A DNA stretch of 11,410 nt from an uncultured Eubacterium sp. (GCA_946614405.1 CAMOGZ010000025.1:1-11410); one strand, 5' to 3'. Numbered from the stretch's first letter, positions 1-7,274 are shown. Numbers and translations are program-made. The notes: generated by a model not told the origin, from the sequence alone.

Positions 1-70
1 CCCGCGGCCGAGTCCGACTCCGGCGTACGCTCAGTCCCGCGGCCGAGTCCGACTCCGGCGCAGGCTCAAC
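1..70. repeat. Two tandem copies of a 35-bp GC-rich repeat
   Basis: Positions 1-25 and 36-60 are identical. The 10-bp tails (26-35 and 61-70) match at 6 of 10 bases, giving a 35-bp period. A third copy seems to begin at 71 (CCTGCGG against CCCGCGG) and then breaks off. Each unit holds GAGTC-C-GACTC, and with one bulged base the arms extend to GCCG/CGGC, so a single unit could fold into a hairpin. The period is not a multiple of three, which argues against a coding repeat. The array touches the left edge, so its full length is unknown. Confidence 0.85.
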
Positions 71-103
71 CCTGCGGAATCTCGTATTTTCTGCGGAATG
101 GTG

Positions 104-131
104 TTGACATCTCACTTTAATGTGATAATAT
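104..131 (+). promoter_or_regulatory. Sigma-A-type promoter of the histidine operon
   Basis: A perfect -35 TTGACA lies at 104-109. The -10 region is either GATAAT at 124-129, preceded by TGT as an extended -10 but with only a 14-bp spacer, or TAATAT at 126-131 with a 16-bp spacer. Transcription would start near 135-138, leaving a leader of about 45 nt before hisZ. The leader is too short to hold a T-box, so T-box control of this promoter by uncharged tRNA-His is not supported. Confidence 0.7.
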
Positions 132-137
132 GGTAAA

Positions 138-166
138 GTGCGGAAGAATTTGCAACCAGTCCGCAC
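138..166 (+). promoter_or_regulatory. Inverted repeat / 5' hairpin in the his leader
   Basis: GTGCGGA at 138-144 is the exact reverse complement of TCCGCAC at 160-166, with 15 nt between. In RNA this is a 7-bp stem at about the first transcribed base, ending just before the ribosome binding site AAGGAG (171-176). In DNA the arm centres lie 22 bp apart, about two helical turns, which also suits a dimeric repressor just downstream of the promoter. No T-tract follows, so it is not an attenuator terminator. Its function is inferred. Confidence 0.5.
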
Positions 167-182
167 GTGAAAGGAGACAAAT

Positions 183-1304
183 ATGCGGATCGATCGCAAT
201 CAGATGAATACAGAGGAGAAGACCAGACTGGAACTGCATGGTCTCTATCAGAAATACGGATACTCCCGCTACAAGATGGGGAAATTCGAGGAATACGATC
301 TGTATGTACAGAATAAAGATTTTATCGCCACGGAGAGCATCATTGCCTTCAGTGATATGAACGGCAAGCTGATGGCGCTGAAGCCGGACCTGACACTCTC
401 CATTGTTAAGAACTACCGGTACCAGCCGGGCTTTGTGCAGAAGGTATTCTACAGCGAGAATATATACCGGGCATCCCAGAGCGCCCATGCCTATCGCGAG
501 CTGACGCAGACAGGCCTGGAGTGCATGGGAGACATCGGACTTTATGACACCTTCGAGGTGACTTTGCTGGCGCTGAAGAGCCTGGCCAAGATCAGCTCCG
601 ACTACGTGCTTGAGATCTCCCACATGGGACTACTGGCGGACATCCTGGAGGGTGTGGACGAGCGGGCAAAGAACGGGATCCTGAGATGCATCGGGGAGAA
701 AAACCTCCACGAGATCCGTGCCATCGGGGAAGAGTTTGAGATCCCGGATAATATAATGGAAGCGATCCAGACCGTGGTCACCACTTACGGAGACCACCGG
801 AAGGTGCTGAAGATCATCGAGAAGCTCCCCCTGGGGGAGAAGGGACAGGCCGCAGTGCAGCAGCTGAAGGATGTCGTCGGACTTCTGGCGGCATACCGGA
901 AGGCCTCCCGGGTCAACATCGACTTCTCCATCGTCAACGACCTGAGCTACTACGACGGGATCCTGTTCAAGGGATTCGTCAGCGGGGCGCCGACGGCCGT
1001 ACTCTCCGGCGGGCAGTACACCAAGCTGATGCACCGGATGGGCAAGAAGTGCGGAGCCATCGGCTTTGCCGTTTACCTGGACAACCTGGAGCGGCTGAAC
1101 GATGAGAAGGAGCCCTTCGACGTGGATGTGGTGTTCCAGTATACATTGGAGGATGATCTGACTTTGATGTATAAGATCGTCCGGGAGCTGACCCATGCGG
1201 GACAGAGCGTTCTGGTGGAGAAGCAGATCCCGAAGAAGCTGCGGTACCGCAGGCTGATCAGATTATCCGGAAGTGAGGTAGTGACCGTTGAGCAAAATGA
1301 TTAA
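183..1304 (+). CDS. hisZ: ATP phosphoribosyltransferase regulatory subunit HisZ
   Basis: HisZ is a histidyl-tRNA synthetase paralogue that joins short-form HisG to make the active, histidine-inhibited first enzyme of histidine synthesis; it does not charge tRNA. The 373-residue protein shows the HisRS-like catalytic fold: KPDLT at 67-71, a motif-2-like stretch YRELTQTGLE at 104-113, LSYYDGILFKGF at 244-255 and GGQYTKLMHRMG at 276-287 followed by GAIGFAVYLDNLERL. After about residue 312 a short beta-alpha-beta stretch (VDVVFQYT, KIVRELTHAGQSVLVEKQ) resembles a cut-down anticodon-binding domain. The start is set by AAGGAG at 171-176, six bases before ATG. It is the first gene of the operon, and its last 17 nt overlap hisG, suggesting coupled 1:1 translation. 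The identity is well supported by the neighbouring short hisG. Confidence 0.93.
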   Translation: MRIDRNQMNTEEKTRLELHGLYQKYGYSRYKMGKFEEYDLYVQNKDFIATESIIAFSDMNGKLMALKPDLTLSIVKNYRYQPGFVQKVFYSENIYRASQSAHAYRELTQTGLECMGDIGLYDTFEVTLLALKSLAKISSDYVLEISHMGLLADILEGVDERAKNGILRCIGEKNLHEIRAIGEEFEIPDNIMEAIQTVVTTYGDHRKVLKIIEKLPLGEKGQAAVQQLKDVVGLLAAYRKASRVNIDFSIVNDLSYYDGILFKGFVSGAPTAVLSGGQYTKLMHRMGKKCGAIGFAVYLDNLERLNDEKEPFDVDVVFQYTLEDDLTLMYKIVRELTHAGQSVLVEKQIPKKLRYRRLIRLSGSEVVTVEQND

Positions 1305-1938
1305 TGTTGCCCTTCCCAAGGGAAGGCTTGGAAAGAAAGTATACGACATGTTCGAGGCGGCGGGGTATGAGTGCCCCGAGATCCGGGAGGACAACCGCAA
1401 ACTGATCTTTGAGAATCAGGAGAAGGGGATCCGTTATTTCTGGGTCAAGCCCTCGGATGTAACTATATATGTAGAAAGAGGCGCGGCCGACGTGGGCATC
1501 GCCGGCAAGGACATCCTGCTGGAGTATGAGCCCGACGTGTACGAGCTTCTGGACCTGGAGATGGGCAAGTGCCGTATGGCAGTGGCGGCTCCCAGGGATT
1601 ACAGGGACAACCCCGAGAGGACTCTGCATGTTGCCACCAAGTTCCCCAACATCGCGAGAGATTACTATGCCCGGGAGAACCGTGACATCGACATCATCAA
1701 TCTCCACGGCTCCATCGAGCTGGCCCCGGTGGTGGGCCTCTCCGATGTGATCGTGGACATCGTGGAGACCGGCAAGACCCTGAAGGAGAATGACCTGGAG
1801 GTCTTCGAGACCGTGGCGCCCATCAGTGCCCGGTTCATCGCGAACAAAGCCAGTTTTCGTTTTAAAACCAAAGAAATCGAAGCGATCCAGAGTGCCCTGT
1901 CGGCCAGTGTCGCAGCGAGAAGGGGGGGACGGAAATGA
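1288..1938 (+). CDS. hisG: ATP phosphoribosyltransferase catalytic subunit, short form
   Basis: HisG condenses ATP with PRPP to phosphoribosyl-ATP, the committed cytoplasmic step of histidine synthesis. The 216-residue protein begins INVALPKGRLG, has VERGAADVGIAGKDILLE (residues 63-80) and the PRPP-binding stretch DVIVDIVETGKTLKEN near residues 152-167, and ends without the C-terminal regulatory domain of long-form HisG. The short form needs HisZ, encoded just upstream. The start is a TTG at 1288: GAGGT at 1275-1279 lies eight bases before it, while the in-frame ATG at 1297 would be 17 bases away. The gene overlaps hisZ by 17 nt and hisC by ATGA. A histidine-rich state would be sensed through HisZ, not through this chain alone. 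Confidence 0.96.
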   Translation: MSKMINVALPKGRLGKKVYDMFEAAGYECPEIREDNRKLIFENQEKGIRYFWVKPSDVTIYVERGAADVGIAGKDILLEYEPDVYELLDLEMGKCRMAVAAPRDYRDNPERTLHVATKFPNIARDYYARENRDIDIINLHGSIELAPVVGLSDVIVDIVETGKTLKENDLEVFETVAPISARFIANKASFRFKTKEIEAIQSALSASVAARRGGRK

Positions 1939-3005
1939 GTCGTTTTCTGAACCCTGCGTATCAGAGCCTGGATGCCTATACCCCGGGTGAGCAGCCCAAG
2001 GATACCGTGTATACCAAGCTGAATACCAATGAATCGCCCTATCCCGCCGGTCCGAAAACGGTACAGGCGGTGTGCGATGAGACGGCGGCTGCGAATCTGA
2101 GACTGTATTCTGATCCCGATTCGACGCAGCTGAAGAGAGCCCTGGCAGAGCGTTACCAGCTGAAGCCGGAGAACGTCTTCGTGTCCAACGGGTCGGATGA
2201 TATCCTGAACTTTGCATTTCTGTCCTTCGGGCAGGACGGCGTGGCCATGCCCGCCATCAGCTACGGGTTCTATCCCGTCTTTGCGGATCTCCATCACCTG
2301 GAGGCAGAGAGGATCCCTCTGGAAGAGGACTTCTCCATCGATCCCGGGAAGTTCCGGAACAAAGGCAAGATGGTGGTGATCGCCAACCCCAACGCGCCCA
2401 CCGGACTGACCATCACCCTGGATGACATCGCATCCATCTGTGAGAGCGATCCGGATCACGTGGTGCTCATCGACGAGGCATACGTGGACTTCGGTGCGGA
2501 ATCCTGCCTGCCGCTGATCGGCAAATACAAGAATCTTCTGGTGGTACAGACCTTCTCCAAGTCCAGATCCCTTGCAGGAGCCCGGCTGGGATTCGCTTTT
2601 GCGGATCCCGAACTCATCGGCGATCTGGAGAGGATCAAGTATTCCACCAATCCATATAACGTGAACTCCATCACCTCCCGGGCCGGCGTAGCCGCCCTCA
2701 GCGAGGATGACTACTACCGCGGGAACGCCGGTAAGATCATGGAGGAGCGCAGACGGACCACGGAAGAACTGACGGCACTGGGATTTCAGGTGATCCCGTC
2801 TCTGGCGAACTTTATCTTTGTCACCAGTCCGGACATCGATGGCGGGGAACTCTATCAGAAACTGAAGGAGCGCCGGATCCTGATCCGCCACTTCAGCGAT
2901 CCCGCCATCGCTCAGTACAATCGCATTACGATCGGAACGCCGGAAGAGATGGATATCCTCCTGGAGGCGATCCGTGCTATAATAGCAGAAAGGGGAGAAT
3001 CATGA
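1935..3005 (+). CDS. hisC: Histidinol-phosphate aminotransferase
   Basis: HisC is a PLP-dependent class I/II aminotransferase that converts imidazole-acetol phosphate and glutamate to histidinol phosphate and 2-oxoglutarate. The 356-residue protein has KLNTNESPYP (28-37), SNGSDDIL (84-91), NPNAPTG (151-157), DEAYVDF (180-186) and TFSKSRSLAGARLGF (206-220), where K209 should be the PLP Schiff-base lysine and R217 a phosphate ligand. The C-terminal RITIGTPEEM carries the expected carboxylate-binding arginine. Length is normal for the family. The start overlaps the hisG stop as ATGA; a G-rich Shine-Dalgarno (AAGGGGGGG) ends seven bases upstream. The gene follows hisG directly, with no hisD between. 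HisC-type enzymes can also accept aromatic amino acids, but the operon fixes its main role. Confidence 0.95.
   Translation: MSRFLNPAYQSLDAYTPGEQPKDTVYTKLNTNESPYPAGPKTVQAVCDETAAANLRLYSDPDSTQLKRALAERYQLKPENVFVSNGSDDILNFAFLSFGQDGVAMPAISYGFYPVFADLHHLEAERIPLEEDFSIDPGKFRNKGKMVVIANPNAPTGLTITLDDIASICESDPDHVVLIDEAYVDFGAESCLPLIGKYKNLLVVQTFSKSRSLAGARLGFAFADPELIGDLERIKYSTNPYNVNSITSRAGVAALSEDDYYRGNAGKIMEERRRTTEELTALGFQVIPSLANFIFVTSPDIDGGELYQKLKERRILIRHFSDPAIAQYNRITIGTPEEMDILLEAIRAIIAERGES
2975..2983 (+). promoter_or_regulatory. Candidate internal extended -10 promoter before hisB
   Basis: TGCTATAAT at 2975-2983 is a perfect extended -10 (TGnTATAAT) in the last codons of hisC. The base context gives no -35 (ATCCTC at the 17-bp spacing). 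A start near 2990 would leave only about 12 nt before the hisB ATG, including AGGGGAG at 2991-2997. It could give low internal transcription of hisBHAFIEK, or it may be a coincidence of codons for RAIIAERG. Confidence 0.25.
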
Positions 3006-3589
3006 GACGAGCAAGAATCGACCGGAATACGTCGGAAACTGAGATCAGCCTGGCGCTGACCATCGACGGCACCGGCAAATATGAAGTCAATACAGGATGC
3101 GGATTCCTGAACCACATGCTGGAGCTTTTTGCCCGACACGGCAGATTCGACCTGTATGTGGAGTGCGCCGGGGATACCCATGTGGACTACCACCACACGG
3201 TGGAGGACATCGGCATCGCACTGGGAGAGGCATTCCGTGAGGCTTTGGGCAACAAAGCCGGGATCCTGCGGTATGCCGATATTATCCTGCCCATGGATGA
3301 GACCCTGATGCTCTGCGCTGTAGACATCTCCGGCAGAGGATACCTGGGATTCGATGTGACCATGCCTCAGGCCAAAGTCGGGGACATGGACACAGAGCTT
3401 GTGAAGGAGTTCTTCCTGGGATTCACCCGGAAGGCCGAGATGACCCTGCACTTCAAGGAGCTGGCAGGGGAGAACACCCACCACATCATCGAGGGCATGT
3501 TCAAAGCCTTTGGAAGAGTGATGAATCAGGCAACTTCTATTGACGAAAAATACAAGGATGAGGTCCCATCCACGAAAGGTGTGTTATAA
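3002..3589 (+). CDS. hisB: Imidazoleglycerol-phosphate dehydratase, monofunctional
   Basis: HisB dehydrates imidazole-glycerol phosphate to imidazole-acetol phosphate and works as a manganese-dependent 24-mer. The 195-residue protein carries the two related metal-binding halves: FLNHMLELFARHG (35-47) and DYHHTVEDIGIALG (62-75) in the first, GENTHHIIEGMFKAF (156-170) in the second, plus PMDETL (97-102) and the C-terminal STKGVL. The common FLDHML is FLNHML here. It has only the dehydratase part; the HAD phosphatase domain of enterobacterial HisB is absent, so phosphatase activity must come from another gene, supplied by hisK downstream. The ATG overlaps the hisC stop as ATGA, with AGGGGAG five bases upstream. 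Confidence 0.96.
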   Translation: MRRARIDRNTSETEISLALTIDGTGKYEVNTGCGFLNHMLELFARHGRFDLYVECAGDTHVDYHHTVEDIGIALGEAFREALGNKAGILRYADIILPMDETLMLCAVDISGRGYLGFDVTMPQAKVGDMDTELVKEFFLGFTRKAEMTLHFKELAGENTHHIIEGMFKAFGRVMNQATSIDEKYKDEVPSTKGVL

Positions 3590-4212
3590 TGATAGCAATC
3601 GTAGATTACGGAGTAGGGAATATTTTTTCTCTGTACAGTTCCTTCCGGCACATCGGAGCCGATGCGAAACTGACATCGGATCCGGAGGTGATCCGCCAGG
3701 CAGATAAAATCATCCTGCCCGGAGTGGGAGCCTTCGGCGATGCCGCAGCCAAGCTGGCCGAAAGCGGCCTGGATCAGGTGGTTCTGGAAGAAGTGCATAA
3801 GGGCAAGCCCCTGATGGGGATCTGCCTGGGGATGCAGCTTCTCTTCGAGAAGGGTTACGAATATGGAGAACACGATGGCCTGGGCCTGATCCGGGGAAAG
3901 GTGGTCGATATGACCCCGGTGGTCCCGGAAGGGTACAAGGTCCCGCACATCGGATGGAATGCTCTGCATTTCCCAAAGGATCGGGAAAAGAGCCCGATCT
4001 TCCGTTACATCGAGGAAGGAGATCACGTCTACTTCGTCCACACATTCTACGGAGCAGACTGCGATGAGTCGGTCATTGCCACCACGGAATACGGCCCGGA
4101 ACTGACGGCGGCCGTTCAGTGGAACAATGTATACGGACTGCAGTTTCACCCGGAGAAGAGCGGCGAAGTGGGGATGAAGATCCTGAAGGCATTTTGTGAT
4201 ATGGAGGGTTGA
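3589..4212 (+). CDS. hisH: Imidazole glycerol phosphate synthase, glutaminase subunit HisH
   Basis: HisH is the class I glutamine amidotransferase that releases ammonia from glutamine and channels it to HisF. The 207-residue protein shows DYGVGNIFSL (6-15), an oxyanion-strand-like PGVGAFGDA (44-52), the nucleophile elbow GICLGMQ with C79, and the FHPEKS motif giving H187 and E189, so the catalytic triad C79-H187-E189 is complete. The first A of its ATG is the last A of the hisB TAA stop, a 1-nt overlap, with AAAGGTG seven bases upstream. The hisF partner lies one gene further on, after hisA, the usual Firmicutes order. Confidence 0.96.
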   Translation: MIAIVDYGVGNIFSLYSSFRHIGADAKLTSDPEVIRQADKIILPGVGAFGDAAAKLAESGLDQVVLEEVHKGKPLMGICLGMQLLFEKGYEYGEHDGLGLIRGKVVDMTPVVPEGYKVPHIGWNALHFPKDREKSPIFRYIEEGDHVYFVHTFYGADCDESVIATTEYGPELTAAVQWNNVYGLQFHPEKSGEVGMKILKAFCDMEG

Positions 4213-4214
4213 AA

Positions 4215-4937
4215 ATGAAGATTTTTCCGGCGATCGATCTGAGAAATGGTAATGTAGTCCGCCTGCTGAAGGGCGACTATGACAAGATGACTGTTTATGG
4301 TGAGGATCCCCTTGCTGTGGCACGTTCTTTTGAGGAGGCCGGTGCAGAGTATCTGCATGTGGTGGATCTGGACGGTGCCAAGGACGGGAACACTCCTAAT
4401 TTCGCTGCAGTTCGTGATATCATCGAGGGAACCGACCTGAAGGTGGAGATCGGAGGAGGTATCCGCAGTGAAGAGATCATCGTGGACTATGCCCAGATCG
4501 GAGCCCTCCGGGTGATCATCGGGACCATGGCCATCAAGGACCCCGAGTTCACCGCAAGGATGATCCGCAAGCACGGCAAGAGCGTTGCAGTGGGTGTGGA
4601 CATTTCCGACGGAATGGTGGCGATCCACGGCTGGACCGAGGTCACCAGCACGTCGGTGGATGACATCTTCCAGAGCCTGATCGATGTAGGCGTGCGGACC
4701 ATCATCTGCACGGACATTTCCAAGGACGGCGCCATGGAGGGAACCAACATGGACCTCTATCGCCATCTGGTGGAAGAATACGGCGGATACGTGGACATCA
4801 TTGCATCCGGCGGCGTCTCCACTATGGAGGATCTGGAACATCTGAATGAGATCGGAGTAGATGGCGCCATCATCGGCAAGGCTCTGTACACCGGAGCCAT
4901 CGATCTGGCAGAGGCCATCAGAAAGTACGGGAACTGA
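4215..4937 (+). CDS. hisA: ProFAR isomerase HisA
   Basis: HisA isomerises the N'-formimino aminocarboxamide ribonucleotide (ProFAR) to its ribulosyl form, PRFAR. The 240-residue protein is a (beta/alpha)8 barrel with FPAIDL carrying catalytic D8, VVDLDGAKDG (49-58), GGGIRS (80-85), VGVDISDG with catalytic D129, TDISKDGAMEGTN (166-178) and ASGGVS near residue 199. D8 and D129 match the acid/base pair of the family. A TTG at 4209 is also in frame, but GGAGGG at 4203-4208 sits right against it and six bases before ATG 4215, so ATG 4215 is the start. The gap to hisH is 2 nt. Actinobacterial PriA has a dual role, but nothing here points to that. Confidence 0.95.
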   Translation: MKIFPAIDLRNGNVVRLLKGDYDKMTVYGEDPLAVARSFEEAGAEYLHVVDLDGAKDGNTPNFAAVRDIIEGTDLKVEIGGGIRSEEIIVDYAQIGALRVIIGTMAIKDPEFTARMIRKHGKSVAVGVDISDGMVAIHGWTEVTSTSVDDIFQSLIDVGVRTIICTDISKDGAMEGTNMDLYRHLVEEYGGYVDIIASGGVSTMEDLEHLNEIGVDGAIIGKALYTGAIDLAEAIRKYGN

Positions 4938-4938
4938 T

Positions 4939-5697
4939 ATGATAACCAAGAGAATCATTCCGTGCCTGGACGTCCGGGACGGACGCGTGGTGAAGGGAGT
5001 CAATTTCCAGGGACTCGCCGACGTGTCCTCCCCGGTGGAGCTGGGACGGTATTATAGTGAAAATGGAGCCGATGAGCTGGTGTTCTATGACATCACAGCA
5101 TCGGCAGAGGGCCGGAGACTGTTTACGGACATTCTGCGGGAGGTGGCATCCACCATCTTCATCCCCCTGACAGTGGGGGGCGGCATCAACACGGTGGAGG
5201 ATTTCGACCGGGTGCTGAAGTGCGGAGCCGACAAGGTATCCGTGAATTCCGGAGCCATCAAGGATCCGTCCCTGATCAGCAAAGCCGCGAGGCTGTACGG
5301 AGATCAGTGCGTGGTCCTGTCTGTTGACGTGAAGCGAGTGGACGGCAAGTTCACTGTCTTTGCCAAGGGCGGCCGGGAGAACACCGGCATGGACGCCATC
5401 GAGTGGATCCGCAAGGGCGAAGCCGACGGCGCCGGAGAGATCGTGGTGAACAGCATCGACACCGACGGCGTCAAGAAGGGATTCGACATCGAGATGCTGC
5501 AGGCCGTGGAGGACGTGGTATCCGTTCCGGTCATCGCATCGGGCGGAGCCGGCGGGATCCAGGACTTCATCGATCTGTTCCGGGCCATTCCGGACATCGA
5601 TGCAGGCCTTGCCGCATCCATCTTCCACTTCGGCGAGGTAGCCATCCGCGACCTGAAAGAAGAATTAGCCAAAGCCGGTATCAACGTCCGGCGTTAG
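4939..5697 (+). CDS. hisF: Imidazole glycerol phosphate synthase, cyclase subunit HisF
   Basis: HisF uses ammonia from HisH to convert PRFAR to imidazole-glycerol phosphate and AICAR. The 252-residue (beta/alpha)8 protein begins [11 protein letters not shown] with catalytic D11, has the substrate loop [16 protein letters not shown] (48-55), TVGGGI (78-83), LSVDVKR with catalytic D130, [13 protein letters not shown] and ASGGAGG for phosphate binding. The start is ATG 4939, one base after the hisA stop; an upstream open frame continues but does not match the family. No strong Shine-Dalgarno is seen before it (GGGAAC at best), so translation probably depends on coupling to hisA. Length and motifs are normal, and it pairs with hisH in this operon. 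Confidence 0.96.
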   Translation: MITKRIIPCLDVRDGRVVKGVNFQGLADVSSPVELGRYYSENGADELVFYDITASAEGRRLFTDILREVASTIFIPLTVGGGINTVEDFDRVLKCGADKVSVNSGAIKDPSLISKAARLYGDQCVVLSVDVKRVDGKFTVFAKGGRENTGMDAIEWIRKGEADGAGEIVVNSIDTDGVKKGFDIEMLQAVEDVVSVPVIASGGAGGIQDFIDLFRAIPDIDAGLAASIFHFGEVAIRDLKEELAKAGINVRR

Positions 5698-5707
5698 AGG
5701 AGAGAGT

Positions 5708-6385
5708 ATGATTAACATTGATGAACTGAAATTCGACGACCGGGGCCTGATCCCTGCCGTAGTGCAGGACGCCGAGAGCAAGCGGGTCCTGACAGTAGCA
5801 TATATGAACCGCGAGAGCCTGGAGATCACTCTGCGGGAGAAGAAGACCTGCTTCTGGTCCCGCTCCCGCCAGGAGCTGTGGCTGAAGGGGGAGACCTCGG
5901 GGAACTACCAGCACGTGGAGAGCATCATCGCCGACTGCGACCGTGATGCCCTGACCGTCCTGGTGCACAAAGACGGACCGGCCTGCCACCTGGGCACCGA
6001 CTCCTGTTTCGAATATCCCCTTCTGGGCGAAGTGGACGCCGGTTGCTGTGCCTGCGATGAGGCAGAAGAGGAATTCACCGTGGACAGTCTCTACGAGATG
6101 CTCCAGGGCCGCAAGAAGGAAATGCCGGAAGGCTCCTACACATCCTACCTGTTTGAGAAGGGAATCGACAAGATCCTGAAGAAGGTGGGGGAGGAGTCCA
6201 CAGAGGTGATCATCGCCGCCAAGGCAGACGACCGCGCCGAGACCATCTACGAGGTGGCGGACCTGACCTATCACGTCATGGTGATGATGGTGGAGATGGG
6301 CATCAGCCTGGATGAGATCCGCGCGGAGCTGGCATCCCGTCACATCATCGACCACAAAGTCAAGCAGGAGAAAATGACCAAATGA
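5708..6385 (+). CDS. hisIE: Bifunctional phosphoribosyl-AMP cyclohydrolase / phosphoribosyl-ATP pyrophosphatase
   Basis: HisIE performs steps two and three of the pathway: the C-terminal HisE part hydrolyses phosphoribosyl-ATP to phosphoribosyl-AMP, and the N-terminal HisI part opens the purine ring. The HisI domain (about 1-110) has [18 protein letters not shown] (49-66), DCDRDAL (76-82) with metal ligands C77, D76, D78, D80, and [11 protein letters not shown] with C93 and C100; the spacing 77-93-100 matches the known HisI zinc cysteines. The HisE domain (about 123-215) has [14 protein letters not shown] (159-172) and an all-helical end. The linker carries an extra CCAC cluster at 113-116. 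ATG follows AGGAGA at 5698-5703. It starts 10 nt after hisF. Confidence 0.96.
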   Translation: MINIDELKFDDRGLIPAVVQDAESKRVLTVAYMNRESLEITLREKKTCFWSRSRQELWLKGETSGNYQHVESIIADCDRDALTVLVHKDGPACHLGTDSCFEYPLLGEVDAGCCACDEAEEEFTVDSLYEMLQGRKKEMPEGSYTSYLFEKGIDKILKKVGEESTEVIIAAKADDRAETIYEVADLTYHVMVMMVEMGISLDEIRAELASRHIIDHKVKQEKMTK

Positions 6386-7167
6386 AGATCCTCAACGCAA
6401 AAGGCGACAGCAACTATCATACCCACACCATCTTCTGCGACGGAAAGGACGAGCCGGAGATCCTGGTGAAAGAGGCCATCCGCCTGGGAATGAAGGAACT
6501 GGGGTTTTCCGGACATGAGTATACGTCTTTTGATGGAGACTTCTGTATGAGCCTGGAGAACACCGCGAATTACCGGGAGATCATCACAGACCTGAAGGAA
6601 GCCTATCGGGACCAAATCTCCATACGGATGGGGATCGAGCGGGACCTCTTCTGTGATGAAACCGACTTGACATATGATTACGTCATCGGATCGGCTCATT
6701 ACGTACCGGTGGAGGGAGGATACCTTTCCGTGGACGATACGCCGAAGATCATGGAAGACGGCGTGGAGAAGTACTTCGGAGGAGATTTCCGCTCCTATGT
6801 AGAGAAATACTACGAGACGGTGAGTCGTGTGCCGGAAGTGACCAAATGCGACATCGTTGGTCATTTCGATCTGGTCAAGAAGTTCAACGAAGGAAACCGC
6901 TACTGGGATGAGGATGCACCCTGGTACCGGGATGCTGCGCTGACGGCCCTTCATGAGGCGGCGAAGAACAGACCTGTTTTCGAGATCAATACCGGGGGCA
7001 TGGCAAGAGGGTACCGGAAGGATCCTTATCCAGCGGCATTTATTCTGGAGGAGCTTGAGAAGCTGGAAATACCCCTGATCTTGTCCAGCGACTGCCATGA
7101 TCATCGGTACCTCACCTATGGCTTCGACCAGTTTTGTGGCATGTACAGAAAAGTGAACATTGAATAA
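6382..7167 (+). CDS. hisK: PHP-domain histidinol-phosphatase
   Basis: This PHP-superfamily metal phosphatase should cleave histidinol phosphate to histidinol and phosphate. The 261-residue protein has the metal-site residues in order: [11 protein letters not shown] with H13, H15 and D20; SGHE with H45; GIERD with E86; GSAHY with H106; DIVGHFDL with H161; EINTGG near 201; and LSSDCHD with D237 and H239. It is the last gene of the his operon, overlaps the hisIE stop as ATGA, and fills the gap left by the monofunctional HisB. AGGAG at 6366-6370 is a rather long 11 bases from the ATG, so coupling to hisIE probably helps. It is followed by the operon terminator. PHP proteins include other phosphoesterases, but the context makes histidinol phosphatase the best call. 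Confidence 0.92.
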   Translation: MKILNAKGDSNYHTHTIFCDGKDEPEILVKEAIRLGMKELGFSGHEYTSFDGDFCMSLENTANYREIITDLKEAYRDQISIRMGIERDLFCDETDLTYDYVIGSAHYVPVEGGYLSVDDTPKIMEDGVEKYFGGDFRSYVEKYYETVSRVPEVTKCDIVGHFDLVKKFNEGNRYWDEDAPWYRDAALTALHEAAKNRPVFEINTGGMARGYRKDPYPAAFILEELEKLEIPLILSSDCHDHRYLTYGFDQFCGMYRKVNIE

Positions 7168-7177
7168 ATATACAAAG

Positions 7178-7215
7178 AACCAAAAGGCCCTGTTCGAGAA
7201 CAGGGTCTTCTGGTT
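7178..7215 (+). terminator. Terminator of the histidine operon
   Basis: Eleven bases after the hisK stop begins a near-perfect hairpin. AACCA (7178-7182) pairs with TGGTT (7211-7215), A7183 and C7210 mismatch, then 7184-7194 pairs with 7199-7209 (one G-U pair) around a CGAG loop. The sequence after it is AT-rich (ATATTTATTTAATT) but without a continuous T run, so termination may be incomplete or rely on the strong stem. Confidence 0.75.
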
Positions 7216-7244
7216 GCGATATTTATTTAATTAAGAAAGAACGT

Positions 7245-7274
7245 TCAAAAGGGGGATTGCTCCCAACCTTTTGA
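7245..7274. repeat. Strong hairpin of unknown role
   Basis: TCAAAAGG (7245-7252) pairs perfectly with CCTTTTGA (7267-7274). Inside it GGGA (7253-7256) pairs with TCCC (7261-7264) around a TTGC loop, with an AA bulge on the right side. The stem therefore has 12 bp. No T run follows directly on either strand, so it is not an ordinary intrinsic terminator. It may be a second stop for his read-through, part of a small RNA, or a protein site. Confidence 0.6.

Noticed and set aside
135..182. T-box riboswitch or histidine attenuator peptide before hisZ
   Set aside because: The leader is only about 45 nt; there is no room for a T-box, no run of histidine codons and no terminator hairpin with a T run.
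752..757. TATAAT inside hisZ
   Set aside because: There is no -35 at a suitable distance and no TG extension; it falls within ordinary codons.
1258..2217. Minus-strand open frame of 319 codons
   Set aside because: It is a shadow of the hisG/hisC frames with repetitive, low-meaning composition.
1665..2891. Long open frame on the minus strand (408 codons) over hisG/hisC
   Set aside because: It lies wholly against two genes with clear family motifs, has no recognisable domain of its own and no ribosome binding site; GC-rich codon use makes such antisense frames common here.
3582..3590. Second extended -10 (TGTTATAAT) at the hisB-hisH junction
   Set aside because: It is made of the last hisB codons, the TAA stop and the hisH ATG, and would start transcription inside hisH, so it is probably a coincidence.
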